A stretch of 64,000 bases of DNA from Sphingopyxis sp. JAI128 (GTDB lineage: Bacteria > Pseudomonadota > Alphaproteobacteria > Sphingomonadales > Sphingomonadaceae), in assembly GCF_014207235.1 (NCBI RefSeq), contig NZ_JACHDA010000004.1, forward strand, positions 1 through 64,000. The letters run 5' to 3'. Made by a program: the position numbers and the translations under genes. Each line of letters opens with the position of its first letter. Position 1 is the stretch's first letter. Of this stretch, positions 52,820 to 62,280 are shown one piece after another. The notes beneath the pieces were generated by a model. It was not told the DNA's origin. It made no database searches and saw only the letters and a list, made by a program, of their open reading frames with translations.

Positions 52820-53329
52820 ATGATGCGATGGACGGTGCCGGCCGCCCTGTTGACGCTCGCCGCGTGCAGCGGGGGGCAGGATGACGAATCGGGCCCCGAG
52901 GCCAGCTCGACCATCGGCACGCCGCAACAGGCCGCGCGCCCCGCGCCCGCCGACGCGCCCGCGACCGACGAAGCCCCGGCGCCGACGGGGGCCGACGCCG
53001 ATGTCGACGAAAAAACCATCCCCGCGGCGATCCGCGGTCGCTGGGCGCTCGATCCGGCCGATTGCTCGAAGCGTCCGGGAACCGATCTCACCGTCCTGAC
53101 GGTCGAGGCGGCCGACCTGCGCTTTCATGAATCGCACGGTGAGCTGAAGCGCGTAGGCGAAAGCCAAGCGCGCCATATCGTCGCCGATTTCCGGTTCAGC
53201 GGCGAGGGCGAGGAGTGGGACCGCCGGATGCGGCTCGATCTCGCCGACGGCGGCAAGACGCTCGTGCGCCGCGATATGGGCGAGGGTGCCGCGGCGGGTG
53301 CGATACGCTATACGCGCTGTGCCGGATGA
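52820..53329 (+). CDS. Small lipoprotein of unknown function
   Basis: 169 residues. A lipobox ends in LTLAACSGG (Cys about 16), followed by a disordered Ala/Pro/Asp-rich linker to about residue 60. A compact domain comes next: IRGRWALDPADCSKRPGTDL, HESHGELKRVGESQARHIVA and a conserved end YTRCAG. I do not recognise the family. ATG at 52820 follows GAAGGAGAAAGACG. It is 66 bases after mmsA on the same strand. Confidence 0.75.
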   Translation: MMRWTVPAALLTLAACSGGQDDESGPEASSTIGTPQQAARPAPADAPATDEAPAPTGADADVDEKTIPAAIRGRWALDPADCSKRPGTDLTVLTVEAADLRFHESHGELKRVGESQARHIVADFRFSGEGEEWDRRMRLDLADGGKTLVRRDMGEGAAAGAIRYTRCAG

Positions 53330-53354
53330 CGGCTTTATGAAAGGGAGACCTGCT

Positions 53355-53663
53355 ATGGATATTCGCCTGTTTGCTATCGCCGCCGTCCTGCCGCTCGCCG
53401 CCTGCATGAGCAGCGAAGCTCCCCCCGAATCGACCCCGACCCCGCCCACCGAAGCCGAAATGACGTGCAAGGCCGATGCGGTGCAAAGCTACGTCGGCCA
53501 GACCGCGACCCCCGACCTAGGCGGCGCGATCCTGAAAGCGGCCGGTGCCCGCACGCTGCGCTGGGGTCCGCCGCGTTCGGCGATGACGATGGACTATCGC
53601 GCCGACCGCGTGAACGTGATGTACGACGACGCCTACAAGATCACGCAGGTCAGCTGTGGCTGA
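53355..53663 (+). CDS. Peptidase inhibitor I78-family lipoprotein
   Basis: 102 residues. The lipoprotein signal ends with PLAACMSS. The inhibitor-like part runs from CKADAVQSYVGQTATPDLGG to the end (ALRWGPPRSAMTMDYRADRV region, ITQVSCG). The paired cysteines (CKADAVQ and VSCG), the TMDYRADRVNV turn and overall length fit the I78 family of serine peptidase inhibitors. It would be outer-membrane or periplasmic. GGGAG precedes the ATG. It overlaps the RidA-like gene by 8 bases. Confidence 0.75.
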   Translation: MDIRLFAIAAVLPLAACMSSEAPPESTPTPPTEAEMTCKADAVQSYVGQTATPDLGGAILKAAGARTLRWGPPRSAMTMDYRADRVNVMYDDAYKITQVSCG

Positions 53664-54057
53664 CGTCTCACGCCGCAACCATTCTTCGGCATCCCCATTC
53701 GAACCCGTCTACGGCTACAGCCGCGCGGTCCGGGTGGGGAACCGTATCGACGTCGCGGGCTGCGCGCCGATCGAACCCGACGGCAGTTCGACTGCCGGCG
53801 ATGCCGGCGTCCAGGCGGCGCGCTGCCTCGCGATCATCGGCGAAGCGCTCGAAGCGCTCGGCGGATCGCCGGCCGATGTCGTGCGCACGCGCATGTATAT
53901 CACCGATCCTGCCGACGCCGACCTCGTCGGGCGCGCGCACGGCGCGATGTTCGGCGAGGTCCGCCCGGCCGCAACGATGCTCGTCATCCCCGCGCTGATC
54001 CGGCCCGAATGGAAAGTCGAAATCGAAGCCGAAGCCATTTTAGAGACCGAGACATGA
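53656..54057 (+). CDS. RidA/YjgF family protein
   Basis: 133 residues of the RidA fold, with YGYSRAVRVGNRIDVAGCAP near the N-terminus and ALEALGGSPADVVRTRMYIT in the middle. RidA enzymes hydrolyse reactive enamine/imine intermediates from amino acid metabolism. The arginine that binds the carboxylate in canonical RidA corresponds to R98-105 region (ALIRPEWKVEIEAEA), which looks present. Starts at GTG. It is coupled to the acyl-CoA dehydrogenase gene by an ATGA overlap. Confidence 0.85.
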   Translation: MADVSRRNHSSASPFEPVYGYSRAVRVGNRIDVAGCAPIEPDGSSTAGDAGVQAARCLAIIGEALEALGGSPADVVRTRMYITDPADADLVGRAHGAMFGEVRPAATMLVIPALIRPEWKVEIEAEAILETET

Positions 54058-55199
54058 CCGACCAGTTCCAGCTTACCGACGACCAGCTCGCCATTCAGGA
54101 CATGGCGCGCAAATTCACCGCCGACCGGATCACGCCCCATGCTGCCGAATGGGACGAGCAGAGCCATTACCCGGTCGACGTGTGGAAGGCCGCGGGCGAG
54201 CTCGGCTTCGGGGCGATTTACGTCGCCGAGGAATCGGGCGGAATCGGGCTCGGCCGGCTCGAGGCGGCGCTGATCATGGAGGCGATGGCCTATGGCTGCC
54301 CCGCGACCAGCGCCTATGTCTCGATCCACAATATGGCGACGTGGATGATCGACCGCTTCGGCGGTGCGGCGATCAAGGAACGGTTCCTGCCGGCGCTGGT
54401 CGGCATGGAGAAGATCGCGAGCTATTGCCTGACCGAGCCCGGTTCGGGGTCGGATGCCGCCGCGCTCAAGACGACCGCGAAAAAGGATGGCGACCATTAT
54501 GTCCTGAACGGCACCAAGCAGTTCATCTCGGGCGCCGGCGTCAACGACATCTATGTCTGCATGGTCCGCACCGGCGAGGAAAAGTCAAAGGGGATCAGCT
54601 GCCTCGTCGTCGAAAAGGATACGCCGGGGCTCAGCTTCGGCGCGCCCGAAAAGAAGCTCGGCTGGAACGCTTCCCCCACCGCGCAGGTGATTTTCGAGGA
54701 TTGCCGCGTGCCCGCGGAAAATCTCGTCGGCGCCGAGGGCGACGGCTTCCGCTTCGCGATGGCGGGGCTCGATGGCGGGCGTTTGAACATCGGCGCTTGC
54801 TCGCTGGGCGGCGCGCAGCGCTGCCTCGACGAGGCGATCGCCTATGTGAAGGACCGCCAGCAGTTCGGGCAGCCGGTCGCCGATTTCCAGAACACCCAGT
54901 TCATGCTCGCCGACATGGCGACCGACCTCGAGGCCGCGCGCGCTTTGCTCTATATGGCGGCGGCGAAGGTCACCGCGAACGCTCCCGACAAGTCACGCTT
55001 CTCGGCGATGGCGAAGCGGCTCGCGACCGACAATGGCAGCAAGATCGTCAACGACGCGCTCCAGCTGTTCGGGGGCTATGGCTATCTGCGCGACTATCCG
55101 ATCGAGCGTTTCTGGCGCGACCTGCGCGTCCATTCGATTCTCGAGGGCACCAATCAGGTGATGCGGATGATCGTCGGAAGGGACCTGCTGCGCCAATGA
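54054..55199 (+). CDS. Acyl-CoA dehydrogenase, probably isobutyryl-CoA dehydrogenase
   Basis: 381 residues, an FAD enzyme of the acyl-CoA dehydrogenase family. YCLTEPGSGSDAAALKTTAK is the FAD/substrate signature and HSILEGTNQVMRMIVGRDLL carries the catalytic glutamate region. The neighbours (HIBYL-CoA hydrolase, mmsA, mmsB) fit isobutyryl-CoA to methacrylyl-CoA. Substrate specificity is inferred from context only. The ATG overlaps the ridA stop. Confidence 0.9.
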   Translation: MTDQFQLTDDQLAIQDMARKFTADRITPHAAEWDEQSHYPVDVWKAAGELGFGAIYVAEESGGIGLGRLEAALIMEAMAYGCPATSAYVSIHNMATWMIDRFGGAAIKERFLPALVGMEKIASYCLTEPGSGSDAAALKTTAKKDGDHYVLNGTKQFISGAGVNDIYVCMVRTGEEKSKGISCLVVEKDTPGLSFGAPEKKLGWNASPTAQVIFEDCRVPAENLVGAEGDGFRFAMAGLDGGRLNIGACSLGGAQRCLDEAIAYVKDRQQFGQPVADFQNTQFMLADMATDLEAARALLYMAAAKVTANAPDKSRFSAMAKRLATDNGSKIVNDALQLFGGYGYLRDYPIERFWRDLRVHSILEGTNQVMRMIVGRDLLRQ

Positions 55200-56242
55200 C
55201 CGAAGATGTATTGATTTCGGCCGACGGCCGCGTCGGGCGCATTTCGCTCCATCGCCCCAAGGCGATCCACGCGCTCAACCTGCCGATGTGCCGGGCGATG
55301 ATCGACGCGCTGCTCAAATGGCGCGATGACGATGCCGTCGAGGCGGTGATCATCGACCATAGCGAGGGCCGCGGCTTCTGCGCCGGCGGCGATATCCGCA
55401 TGCTCGCGGAAAGCGGCGCGAAGGACGGCACGGAAGCGCGCGCTTTCTTCCACACCGAATATCGCCTCAACCATCTGCTCTTCACCTATCCGAAGCCCGT
55501 CGTCGCCTTCATGGACGGCATCACCATGGGCGGCGGGGTCGGGATTTCGCAGCCGGCGAAATATCGCGTCGCGACCGAGCATACGCGCTTTGCCATGCCC
55601 GAAACGGGGATCGGCCTGTTTCCCGACGTCGGCGGCGGCTGGTATCTGCCGCGGCTCGAAGGGCGCGTCGGCGTCTATCTCGCACTCACCGGCGCGCGGC
55701 TCGACGGGGCGGAGTGTTTGGCGCTCGGCCTCGCGACCCACTATCTGCCGTCCGAAAAGCTCGCCGAGGCCAAGGCGCGCATCGCGGTCGACCCTGCCCG
55801 CATTGGCGGCATTTTGGGCGAGTTGTCGGTCACCGCGCCGCCCGCGGCGATCACGCAGCATCTCGAGCGGATCAACCGCCTGTTCGCGAGCGACAGCTAT
55901 GAGGATATCCTCGCCGCGCTCGAAGCCGACGGCGGCGAATGGGCCGAAAAGGAACGTGGCGTCCTCCGCGGCAAGTCGCCCCAGACGTGCAAGGTCGCGC
56001 TCCGCCAATTGAAGGAAGGCGGCGAGATGCACGATTTCGCGAGCCAGATGGCGCAGGAATATGCGATCGGCAGCCGCGTCGTCGCGATGCACGACTTTGT
56101 CGAGGGCGTCCGTGCGCTGATCGTCGACAAGGACAACAGCCCGAAATGGGATCCGCCGACCCCCGAAGCCGTCACCGACGACTGGATCGACGCGATCTTC
56201 GCGCCGCTGCCCGATGGGGAGAAGTGGACGCCGCTACCATGA
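55196..56242 (+). CDS. 3-hydroxyisobutyryl-CoA hydrolase
   Basis: A 348-residue crotonase-fold thioesterase releasing 3-hydroxyisobutyrate from its CoA ester. GRGFCAGGDIRMLAESGA and DGITMGGGVGISQPAKYRVA form the oxyanion hole, and MPETGIGLFPDVGGGWYLPR is the HIBCH-specific motif with the catalytic acidic residues. The C-terminal FRLADEW-like cap is present. Full length. The ATG overlaps the preceding stop by 4 bases. Confidence 0.93.
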   Translation: MTEDVLISADGRVGRISLHRPKAIHALNLPMCRAMIDALLKWRDDDAVEAVIIDHSEGRGFCAGGDIRMLAESGAKDGTEARAFFHTEYRLNHLLFTYPKPVVAFMDGITMGGGVGISQPAKYRVATEHTRFAMPETGIGLFPDVGGGWYLPRLEGRVGVYLALTGARLDGAECLALGLATHYLPSEKLAEAKARIAVDPARIGGILGELSVTAPPAAITQHLERINRLFASDSYEDILAALEADGGEWAEKERGVLRGKSPQTCKVALRQLKEGGEMHDFASQMAQEYAIGSRVVAMHDFVEGVRALIVDKDNSPKWDPPTPEAVTDDWIDAIFAPLPDGEKWTPLP

Positions 56243-56279
56243 CCTCGTCACCGGCATGACGAAAATCCGGAGATAACGA

Positions 56280-57062
56280 ATGACCTACGAAACCCTCCTC
56301 GTCGAACAGCGCGGCGCCGTCACGCTTGTCACCTTGAACCGCCCGCAGGCATTGAACGCGCTGAACTCGGGCGTTCTCGACGATCTGATCGCGGCCTTCG
56401 CGGCGTTCGAGGCCGACCCCGCCCAACGCTGCGCCGTCCTCACCGGATCGGGCGACAAGGCCTTCGCCGCGGGCGCCGACATCAAGGAAATGGCCGACAA
56501 GCCCGCCGCCGATTTCTACCTCGAAGACTTCTTCTCGAAATGGACGAGCGATTTCGTGAAGAAGGTGCGTAAGCCGTGGATCGCCGCGGTGAACGGTTTC
56601 GCCCTCGGCGGCGGCTGCGAGCTCGCGATGATGGCCGACTTCATCATCGCGTCGGAGAAGGCGAAATTCGGCCAGCCCGAAATCAAGCTCGGCGTCGCGC
56701 CGGGCATGGGCGGGTCGCAGCGGCTGACGCGCGCGATCGGCAAGGCGAAGGCGATGGAAATGTGCCTCACCGGCCGGATGATGGACGCCGAAGAGGCCGA
56801 GCGTTCGGGACTCGTCGCGCGCGTCGTCCAACATGAAAATCTGGTCGACGAAGCGGTGAAGACCGCGACGGTGATCGCAGCGATGCCGCCGATGGCCGCG
56901 ATGGTGAACAAGGATATGGTCAACGCCGCGTATGAGACGACGCTCGACCAGGGGCTGATCTACGAACGCCGCCTGTTCCAGATCCTCGCCGCGACCGAGG
57001 ACAAGGCCGAAGGCATGGCCGCCTTCATCGAGAAGCGCGAGGGCGTGTGGAAGGGGCGATAA
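56280..57062 (+). CDS. Enoyl-CoA hydratase
   Basis: 260 residues, a crotonase that would hydrate methacrylyl-CoA in the valine pathway. [13 protein letters not shown] and [20 protein letters not shown] hold the oxyanion-hole residues and first catalytic Glu, and [15 protein letters not shown] the second region. It could also serve short-chain beta-oxidation. It follows HIBYL-CoA hydrolase by 37 bases. The small membrane protein gene overlaps its end. Confidence 0.93.
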   Translation: MTYETLLVEQRGAVTLVTLNRPQALNALNSGVLDDLIAAFAAFEADPAQRCAVLTGSGDKAFAAGADIKEMADKPAADFYLEDFFSKWTSDFVKKVRKPWIAAVNGFALGGGCELAMMADFIIASEKAKFGQPEIKLGVAPGMGGSQRLTRAIGKAKAMEMCLTGRMMDAEEAERSGLVARVVQHENLVDEAVKTATVIAAMPPMAAMVNKDMVNAAYETTLDQGLIYERRLFQILAATEDKAEGMAAFIEKREGVWKGR

Positions 57063-57304
57063 TCCTCAAAGGCGTTGGGTTGCTATTCGTCGGGCTGCTA
57101 TTCATGTGGCTCGGCATTTCCGGTTGGAAGCATCGCCGGGAAGAACGCATAAACATTGTCGAAGCAGCGATTCTGAAGCTGGGCGACGCCGATCCACTGC
57201 CGCGCAACCGCTGGGATCGTGGCATGGCCTACGCACAACCGGTCCTGATGCTGATATTCGGACCTGTCATGATCTTTCTTGGTCTTGTGATCTTATTCGT
57301 CTGA
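57047..57304 (+). CDS. Small membrane protein of 85 residues
   Basis: Starts at GTG within the end of the enoyl-CoA hydratase gene (GTGGAAGGGGCG). There are two hydrophobic segments: about 8-24 ([19 protein letters not shown]) and about 66-84 ([19 protein letters not shown]). A charged loop between them has [21 protein letters not shown] do not recognise it. Codon use is less GC-biased than its neighbours. A terminal overlap and 11-base gap to mmsB suggest co-transcription, but function is unknown. Confidence 0.6.
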   Translation: MEGAIILKGVGLLFVGLLFMWLGISGWKHRREERINIVEAAILKLGDADPLPRNRWDRGMAYAQPVLMLIFGPVMIFLGLVILFV

Positions 57305-57315
57305 TTGGAGTGAAC

Positions 57316-58191
57316 ATGAAAATCGCCTTTATCGGGCTCGGCAATATGGGCGGCGGCATGGCCGCCAACCTCGCGAAAGCAGGCCATGAAGTCCGCGCCT
57401 TCGACCTCAGCGAGGAAGCGCTCGCGCGTGCCGCCGAAGCCGGTTGTTCGCGCGCTGCGTCGGCGGCTGAAGCGGTGACCGGCGCCGAAGCCGTCGTCAC
57501 CATGCTCCCCGCGGGCAAGCATGTCGCGAGCGTCTATGAAAGCGATGTCGTCCCCCACGCCGCGCCGGGCACCTTGCTCCTCGATTGCTCGACGATCGAC
57601 GTCGCGACCGCGCGCTCGAACATCGAAGCCGCGACCGCCAGGGGGTTCGTCGCGGTCGACGCGCCCGTGTCGGGCGGCATCGCCGCCGCCAATGCCGGGA
57701 CGCTGACCTTCATGGTCGGCGGCACCGAAGAGGGCTTCGCGCGCGCCGAACCGATCCTTGCGAAAATGGGCAAGGCGGTGATCCACGCCGGCGACGCGGG
57801 CGCGGGGCAGGCGGCGAAAATCTGCAACAACATGCTGCTCGGCGCCTCGATGGTCGCGACGTGCGAGACGCTCGCGCTCGCGCAGAAGCTCGGGCTCGAT
57901 CCGCAGACATTCTTCGACATCGCCAGCGTATCGTCGGGGCAATGCTGGTCTCTGACCAGCTACGCCCCGCTTCCCGGCGTCGGGCCGACGACCCCCGCCG
58001 ACAATGATTACAAGGGCGGTTTCGCCGCCGCGCTGATGCTCAAGGACCTGCGCCTCGCGATGGAAGCGGCGGCGAGCGTCGACGCCGATGTTCCGATGGG
58101 AACGAAGGCGCGCGAGCTCTACGAAGCCTTTGTCGAAGCCGATAGGGGCGGCCACGACTTTTCGGCGATCATCAGGACGTTGCAGGGCTGA
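57316..58191 (+). CDS. mmsB: 3-hydroxyisobutyrate dehydrogenase
   Basis: 291 residues of the beta-hydroxyacid dehydrogenase family, oxidising 3-hydroxyisobutyrate to methylmalonate semialdehyde with NAD+. The Rossmann motif is FIGLGNMGGGMAANLAKAG at 5-23. DAPVSGGIAAANAGTLTFMV and the catalytic lysine in GQAAKICNNMLLG are intact. ATG follows GGAGTGAAC. It provides the substrate for MmsA and ends the valine cluster. Confidence 0.94.
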   Translation: MKIAFIGLGNMGGGMAANLAKAGHEVRAFDLSEEALARAAEAGCSRAASAAEAVTGAEAVVTMLPAGKHVASVYESDVVPHAAPGTLLLDCSTIDVATARSNIEAATARGFVAVDAPVSGGIAAANAGTLTFMVGGTEEGFARAEPILAKMGKAVIHAGDAGAGQAAKICNNMLLGASMVATCETLALAQKLGLDPQTFFDIASVSSGQCWSLTSYAPLPGVGPTTPADNDYKGGFAAALMLKDLRLAMEAAASVDADVPMGTKARELYEAFVEADRGGHDFSAIIRTLQG

Positions 58192-58232
58192 TTGTCAGCC
58201 AAGGGGTGATTAGCGGACGTTGCTCATTTGCT

Positions 58233-58307
58233 TCGTCACCCCGGACTTGATCCGGGGTCCATGACGTCGACGCCGCGATGGATCCCGGATCAAGTCCGGG
58301 GTGACGA
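58233..58307. repeat. Long inverted repeat (sphingomonad-type)
   Basis: Arms 58233-58262 and 58278-58307 are 30 bases each, matching at 29 of 30 positions when inverted, separated by 15 bases. They contain CCCCGGACTTGATCCGGGG. Shorter copies lie at 28977-29040 and 41661-41685. It may act as an RNA hairpin ending mmsB transcripts. Confidence 0.85.
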
Positions 58308-58347
58308 TGAAATAAAGGATCGCGATTACGCGTCGGCGACCTCAAAT

Positions 58348-58479
58348 CCTCCCTGTCGCGCAGCGATGGGGAGGGGGACCGCCGCCGCAGGCGGTGGTGG
58401 AGGGGCTGCGACGTCGCGCCATCAGCCCCTCCGTCAGCCCTGTGGGCTGCCACCCCCCCATGGCTTCGCCACAGGGAGG
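58348..58479. repeat. Second intergenic inverted repeat family
   Basis: The outer arms CCTCCCTGTCGCGCAGCGAT and ATGGCTTCGCCACAGGGAGG are imperfect inverts, and GAGGGGCTG/CAGCCCCTC form an inner pair. The block spans 132 bases and matches a repeat type that recurs in sphingomonad genomes. It carries no credible gene. Together with 58192-58232 and 58480-58527 it makes up the rest of the 336-bp gap. Confidence 0.7.
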
Positions 58480-58527
58480 ATGAAGGACCGCAATCGGTCA
58501 GCCGTCGTCACCCGGGCGCCTGCCGCC

Positions 58528-58764
58528 TCAGTAAAAATCCGCCGTTTCGCCGCCGTTCTTGCGCTCGGTGCGATGCACTTGCGTGGGCGCCTTGCGATCG
58601 CCGGTCCTGACTTCGATCCGGCCCTCCACCCGCCGCACCTCGGCCGGCGCCAGGATCCGCGCGCGTGCTACCCCGATCGCGGTCACTTGCGGCGGCGCCA
58701 CGGGGGTGGTGACCGGCGCGCTGCCGGCGAGCAACAGGACGGCGAGGGCGGACATGGCGTTCAT
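58528..58764 (-). CDS. Small secreted protein of unknown function
   Basis: 78 residues with an N-terminal signal-like segment (MSALAVLLLAGSAP). The rest includes VTAIGVARARILAPAEVRRV and HRTERKNGGETADFY. Similar short exported proteins occur in sphingomonads, but I cannot name a family. A start at 58755 is equally good. It is a monocistronic unit between the repeats and the FadJ-like gene. Confidence 0.55.
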   Translation of the reverse strand: MNAMSALAVLLLAGSAPVTTPVAPPQVTAIGVARARILAPAEVRRVEGRIEVRTGDRKAPTQVHRTERKNGGETADFY

Positions 58765-58852
58765 GCTCTGCCCTAACGGCAGGTCTTGCCAGCGCTTTAA
58801 CCCTGAATCGCAAGTTTTCGGTCGTATCTGTGACGTCCTATGGTCAAACGAA

Positions 58853-58885
58853 AGGCCGCCTGCCCCACGGCGGGACAGACGGCCT
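58853..58885 (-). terminator. Terminator of the FadJ-like gene
   Basis: On the minus strand AGGCCGTCTGTCCC (58885-58872) pairs over 14 positions, with two G-U pairs, with GGGGCAGGCGGCCT (58866-58853) around a 5-base loop. TTTCGTTT follows. It lies 24 bases after the stop of the gene at 58909. Confidence 0.82.
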
Positions 58886-58908
58886 GATCTTTGTAAGCGG
58901 CGAAGGGC

Positions 58909-60942
58909 TCAGAAGCCCGATTTCGCCTCCGCCTTTTCCTTGAGCAGCGGCGCGATCTCGAATCCATGTTTCTCGAGCGCCGCGACGATCTTGTCGGTGC
59001 CTTCCAGCCCTGCCCAGAACATCGGGCCGCCACGATAGACCGGCCAGCCATAGCCATAGATCCACACCACATCGATATCGCTCGCGCGCTGCGCCTTGCC
59101 TTCGGACAGGATCAGCGCGCCCTCGTTGACCATCGGGTAAAGCGTGCGCTCGATGATCTCCTGGTCGGTGATCTCGCGCTTCTCGACCCCCGCCTTTTGG
59201 CGGAACTCCTCGATGATCTCGGCGACGCGCGGGCTTTCGCTCGGCGTGCGCTTTTCGTCATAGTCGTAAAAGCCCGCCTGCTTCTTCTGCCCCCAGCGGC
59301 CTTCGGCGGCGAGCGCATCGCGGATGCTTTCGATGCGGTTCGGGTCGCGGTGCCAGCCGATGTCGACACCGGCCAAATCGCTCATCTGGAACGGCCCCAT
59401 CGGCATGCCGAATTCGACATGCACCTTGTCGACCTGCGCCGGGGTCGCGCCTTCGAGCAGCAGCTTCATTGCCTCCATCTGGCGCGGTTTGAGCATCCGG
59501 TTGCCGATGAAGCCGTCGCACACGCCCGCGACGACCGCGACCTTGCCGATCTTCTTGCCCGTAGCCATGGCAGTGGCGAGCGCGTCGGGCGCGGTTTTTT
59601 CACCGCGCACGACCTCCAGCAGCTTCATGACGTTGGCGGGAGAGAAGAAGTGCATGCCCAGCACGTCGCCGGGGCGGCTCGTTGCGGTCGCGATCTCGTC
59701 GATGTCGAGGTAGCTGGTGTTCGACGCGAGGATCGCGCCGGGCTTCGCAATCTTGTCGAGCTTGCCGAAAATGTCCTTCTTGACGTCCATATTTTCGTAG
59801 ACCGCCTCGATGATCAGGTCGCAGTCGGCGAGGTCGTCGAGGCTGAGCGACGGGGTGACAAGGTCCATCATTTGATCGACCTGTTCGGGCTTGAAGCGGC
59901 CCTTGGCGGCCGAAGCGTCGTAATTCTTGCGCACGACGCCCAGACCTCGGTCGAGCGCGTCCTGCTGCATCTCGACGATCGTGCAGGGGATGCCTTTTTG
60001 CAGGAAATTCATCATGATCCCGCCGCCCATCGTGCCGGCGCCGATGATCCCGACCTTCTTGATATCGCGCAGCTGCGTGTCCTTGGGCAGGCCGTCGATC
60101 TTCGCCGCCTGGCGCTCGGCGAAAAAGATGTGGCGCTGCGCCGCCGACTGGCTGCCGAACATCAGCTTCATGAACTGCTCGCGCTCAAAGGCGAGGCCTT
60201 CGTCGAAGGGCAGGCGCGTTGCCGCCTCGACGCAGGCGAGGTTGGCATAGGGTGCCTCGAACCCGCGCCAGCGCTTGGCATTTTTCGCCTTGAGCTCTTC
60301 GATCACCGCGACGTCGCCGAACACCGCACGTTCGCGCGTCGGGCGCGGGCCGTCGGCGATCCTGGCGCGCGCAAAGGCGATGGCGTCGGCGGCCAGGCTG
60401 TCCTCACCCGCGAGCTCATCGACCAGCCCCATCTCCTTCGCCTTGGGCGCCGGAACGGGATCGCCGGTCGAGGTCATCGTCGCCGCGGCTTCGACGCCGA
60501 CGACGCGCGGCAGCCGCTGCGTCCCGCCCGCGCCGGGCAGCAGGCCGAGCTTCACTTCGGGCACGCCCAGCTTCGCCGAGGGAACCGCAACGCGGTAATG
60601 GCACACAAGCGCGGTTTCGAGACCGCCGCCGAGCGCCGTGCCGTGGATCGCCGCGACGACGGGCTTCGACGCCGCTTCGATGCTGTTGAGCACCGCGTTG
60701 AAATCGGGGCCGCGCGGCGGCTTGCCGAATTCGCTGATGTCGGCGCCTGCGATGAAGGTCGCGCCGGCGCAGCGCAGCACGATTGCCTTGACACCGTCGT
60801 CGGCGAGGGCGGCGGTGAAATGATCTTCCAGCCCCTGCCGGACGTGCCAGCTCAGCGCGTTCACGGGCGGGTTGTTGACGATGATGACGGCGACTTCGCC
60901 GTCCTTTTCCATCGTGACGGAAACGGGGGTATCTTCGGACAT
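58909..60942 (-). CDS. Bifunctional enoyl-CoA hydratase / 3-hydroxyacyl-CoA dehydrogenase
   Basis: 677 residues. The N-terminal crotonase domain (about 1-190) has [13 protein letters not shown] and [20 protein letters not shown]. The C-terminal 3-hydroxyacyl-CoA dehydrogenase (about 300-660) has [34 protein letters not shown] and [18 protein letters not shown]. It carries out two steps of fatty acid beta-oxidation like FadJ/FadB. AAGGAG lies 7-8 bases before the ATG. It is last in a minus-strand lipid-metabolism run. Confidence 0.93.
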   Translation of the reverse strand: MSEDTPVSVTMEKDGEVAVIIVNNPPVNALSWHVRQGLEDHFTAALADDGVKAIVLRCAGATFIAGADISEFGKPPRGPDFNAVLNSIEAASKPVVAAIHGTALGGGLETALVCHYRVAVPSAKLGVPEVKLGLLPGAGGTQRLPRVVGVEAAATMTSTGDPVPAPKAKEMGLVDELAGEDSLAADAIAFARARIADGPRPTRERAVFGDVAVIEELKAKNAKRWRGFEAPYANLACVEAATRLPFDEGLAFEREQFMKLMFGSQSAAQRHIFFAERQAAKIDGLPKDTQLRDIKKVGIIGAGTMGGGIMMNFLQKGIPCTIVEMQQDALDRGLGVVRKNYDASAAKGRFKPEQVDQMMDLVTPSLSLDDLADCDLIIEAVYENMDVKKDIFGKLDKIAKPGAILASNTSYLDIDEIATATSRPGDVLGMHFFSPANVMKLLEVVRGEKTAPDALATAMATGKKIGKVAVVAGVCDGFIGNRMLKPRQMEAMKLLLEGATPAQVDKVHVEFGMPMGPFQMSDLAGVDIGWHRDPNRIESIRDALAAEGRWGQKKQAGFYDYDEKRTPSESPRVAEIIEEFRQKAGVEKREITDQEIIERTLYPMVNEGALILSEGKAQRASDIDVVWIYGYGWPVYRGGPMFWAGLEGTDKIVAALEKHGFEIAPLLKEKAEAKSGF

Positions 60943-61064
60943 GGGAGAACTCCTTCAAATAGGCCCGCTCGCATCGGGCGAAGTCGGGATGCCCCTCGGG
61001 CTAGGCGCCCGTTCGATGGGTGTCTCGATTTCGCCCGGCACGAACCGGGCGTGGGCGTTGCATT

Positions 61065-62267
61065 TCAATCGTCGAGCGCCGCGTGGACAAGCGTCTTGAC
61101 CTCGCGCCGCACGGGATAAGTGGAAGAGGGCATCAGCTGCGTCATGAAGACCATGCAGATCTCCTCGACCGGATCGACGAAAAAGCCGGTCGAAAACATG
61201 CCGCCCCAGTAAAAATCGCCCGCCGAGCCCGGAATGCCCGCGCGCGCCGGATCGAGCGTCACCGCGAAGCCGAGCCCGAAGCCGACCCCGGCATTCTCGT
61301 CCTCGCTGAAAATGCCGACGCTGTGCTCGGTCAAATCGCCGCCGCCGACGAGGTGGTTCGACGTCATCAGGTCGAGCGTCTTGCGGCTGACGATCCGCAC
61401 ATCGCCCAATTTGCCGCCGCCAAGCAGCATCAGGCAGAAACGGTGATAGTCGTCCAGCGTCGATGCGAGCCCGCCGCCCCCCGAATGGAAACTGCGGTCC
61501 TTCGCCCAGCGGCTGCGCGCGCCGCCGTCGAAGCCCTGCATCCTGTCCTTGGGGTGAAAGGCATAGGCGTCGGCCAATCTATGCTGCTGGTCGGCGGGCA
61601 CTTTGAACCCGGTATCGACCATGCCGAGCGGGCCGAAGATGCGCTCCTGCAACACTTGCCCGAAGGGCTTGCCTTCGATCCGCTCGATCACCGCGCCGAG
61701 CACGTCGGTCGCCATCGAATAATTCCAGTGCGCGCCGGGGTCGAATTGCAGCGGAATTTTCGCGAGGTCGGCGATAAAGCTGTCCATCGTATAATCGGCG
61801 TCGAAATCGTCGATCCGCGCCTTGCGGTACGCGGCATCGACCGGGGTGCGCTCCTGGAAGCCATAGGTCAGCCCCGACGTATGGCGCAGCAAATCGACCA
61901 TACGGATCGGCTGCACCGGCGGGCGCGTCAGGAAGGGCACATTGCCGCCGCCCGCGACGAAGACGCCGGTATCGCTGAACTCGGGGCAGAATTTAACCAG
62001 CGGATCGGACAGCGCGACCTTGCCTTCTTCGACCAGCATCATGAAGGCGATGCTGGTGATCGGCTTGGTCATGCTCGCGATGCGGAAGATCGCATCGTCT
62101 TTCAGCGCTTCGCCCGGCCGTCCGTCGCCGATGCACGAGCGATGCGCGATCTCGCCGCGCCGCGATACGAGCGTTGCCGCATGTGGCAGGCGGCCGGTGT
62201 CGATATATTTTGCCCCGAGAAAGGCGGGGATGCGGCCCAGCCGCGTCGTGTCGAATCCGTGGGTCAT
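61065..62267 (-). CDS. Serine hydrolase, beta-lactamase/esterase (class C-like) family
   Basis: 400 residues. The nucleophile motif SMTK is at 65-68 ([12 protein letters not shown]). [11 protein letters not shown] supplies the YxN-like tyrosine, and [14 protein letters not shown] provides the HxG-like motif. Proteins of this type are usually esterases or EstB-like carboxylesterases rather than antibiotic hydrolases. No signal peptide is evident, so it is probably cytosolic. The upstream open frame is antisense; ATG at 62267 is the family-like start. Confidence 0.85.
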   Translation of the reverse strand: MTHGFDTTRLGRIPAFLGAKYIDTGRLPHAATLVSRRGEIAHRSCIGDGRPGEALKDDAIFRIASMTKPITSIAFMMLVEEGKVALSDPLVKFCPEFSDTGVFVAGGGNVPFLTRPPVQPIRMVDLLRHTSGLTYGFQERTPVDAAYRKARIDDFDADYTMDSFIADLAKIPLQFDPGAHWNYSMATDVLGAVIERIEGKPFGQVLQERIFGPLGMVDTGFKVPADQQHRLADAYAFHPKDRMQGFDGGARSRWAKDRSFHSGGGGLASTLDDYHRFCLMLLGGGKLGDVRIVSRKTLDLMTSNHLVGGGDLTEHSVGIFSEDENAGVGFGLGFAVTLDPARAGIPGSAGDFYWGGMFSTGFFVDPVEEICMVFMTQLMPSSTYPVRREVKTLVHAALDD

Positions 62268-62280
62268 GCAGCGCTGCCTA

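Noticed and set aside
61033-61050. GCCCGG/CCGGGC hairpin as a terminator after the serine hydrolase
   Set aside because: Only a 6-bp stem, with no T-run on the minus strand side; too weak to list.
58966-61119. Plus-strand open frame of about 717 codons across the FadJ-like gene
   Set aside because: Antisense to a complete bifunctional enzyme, with an arginine/aspartate-rich composition and no domain.
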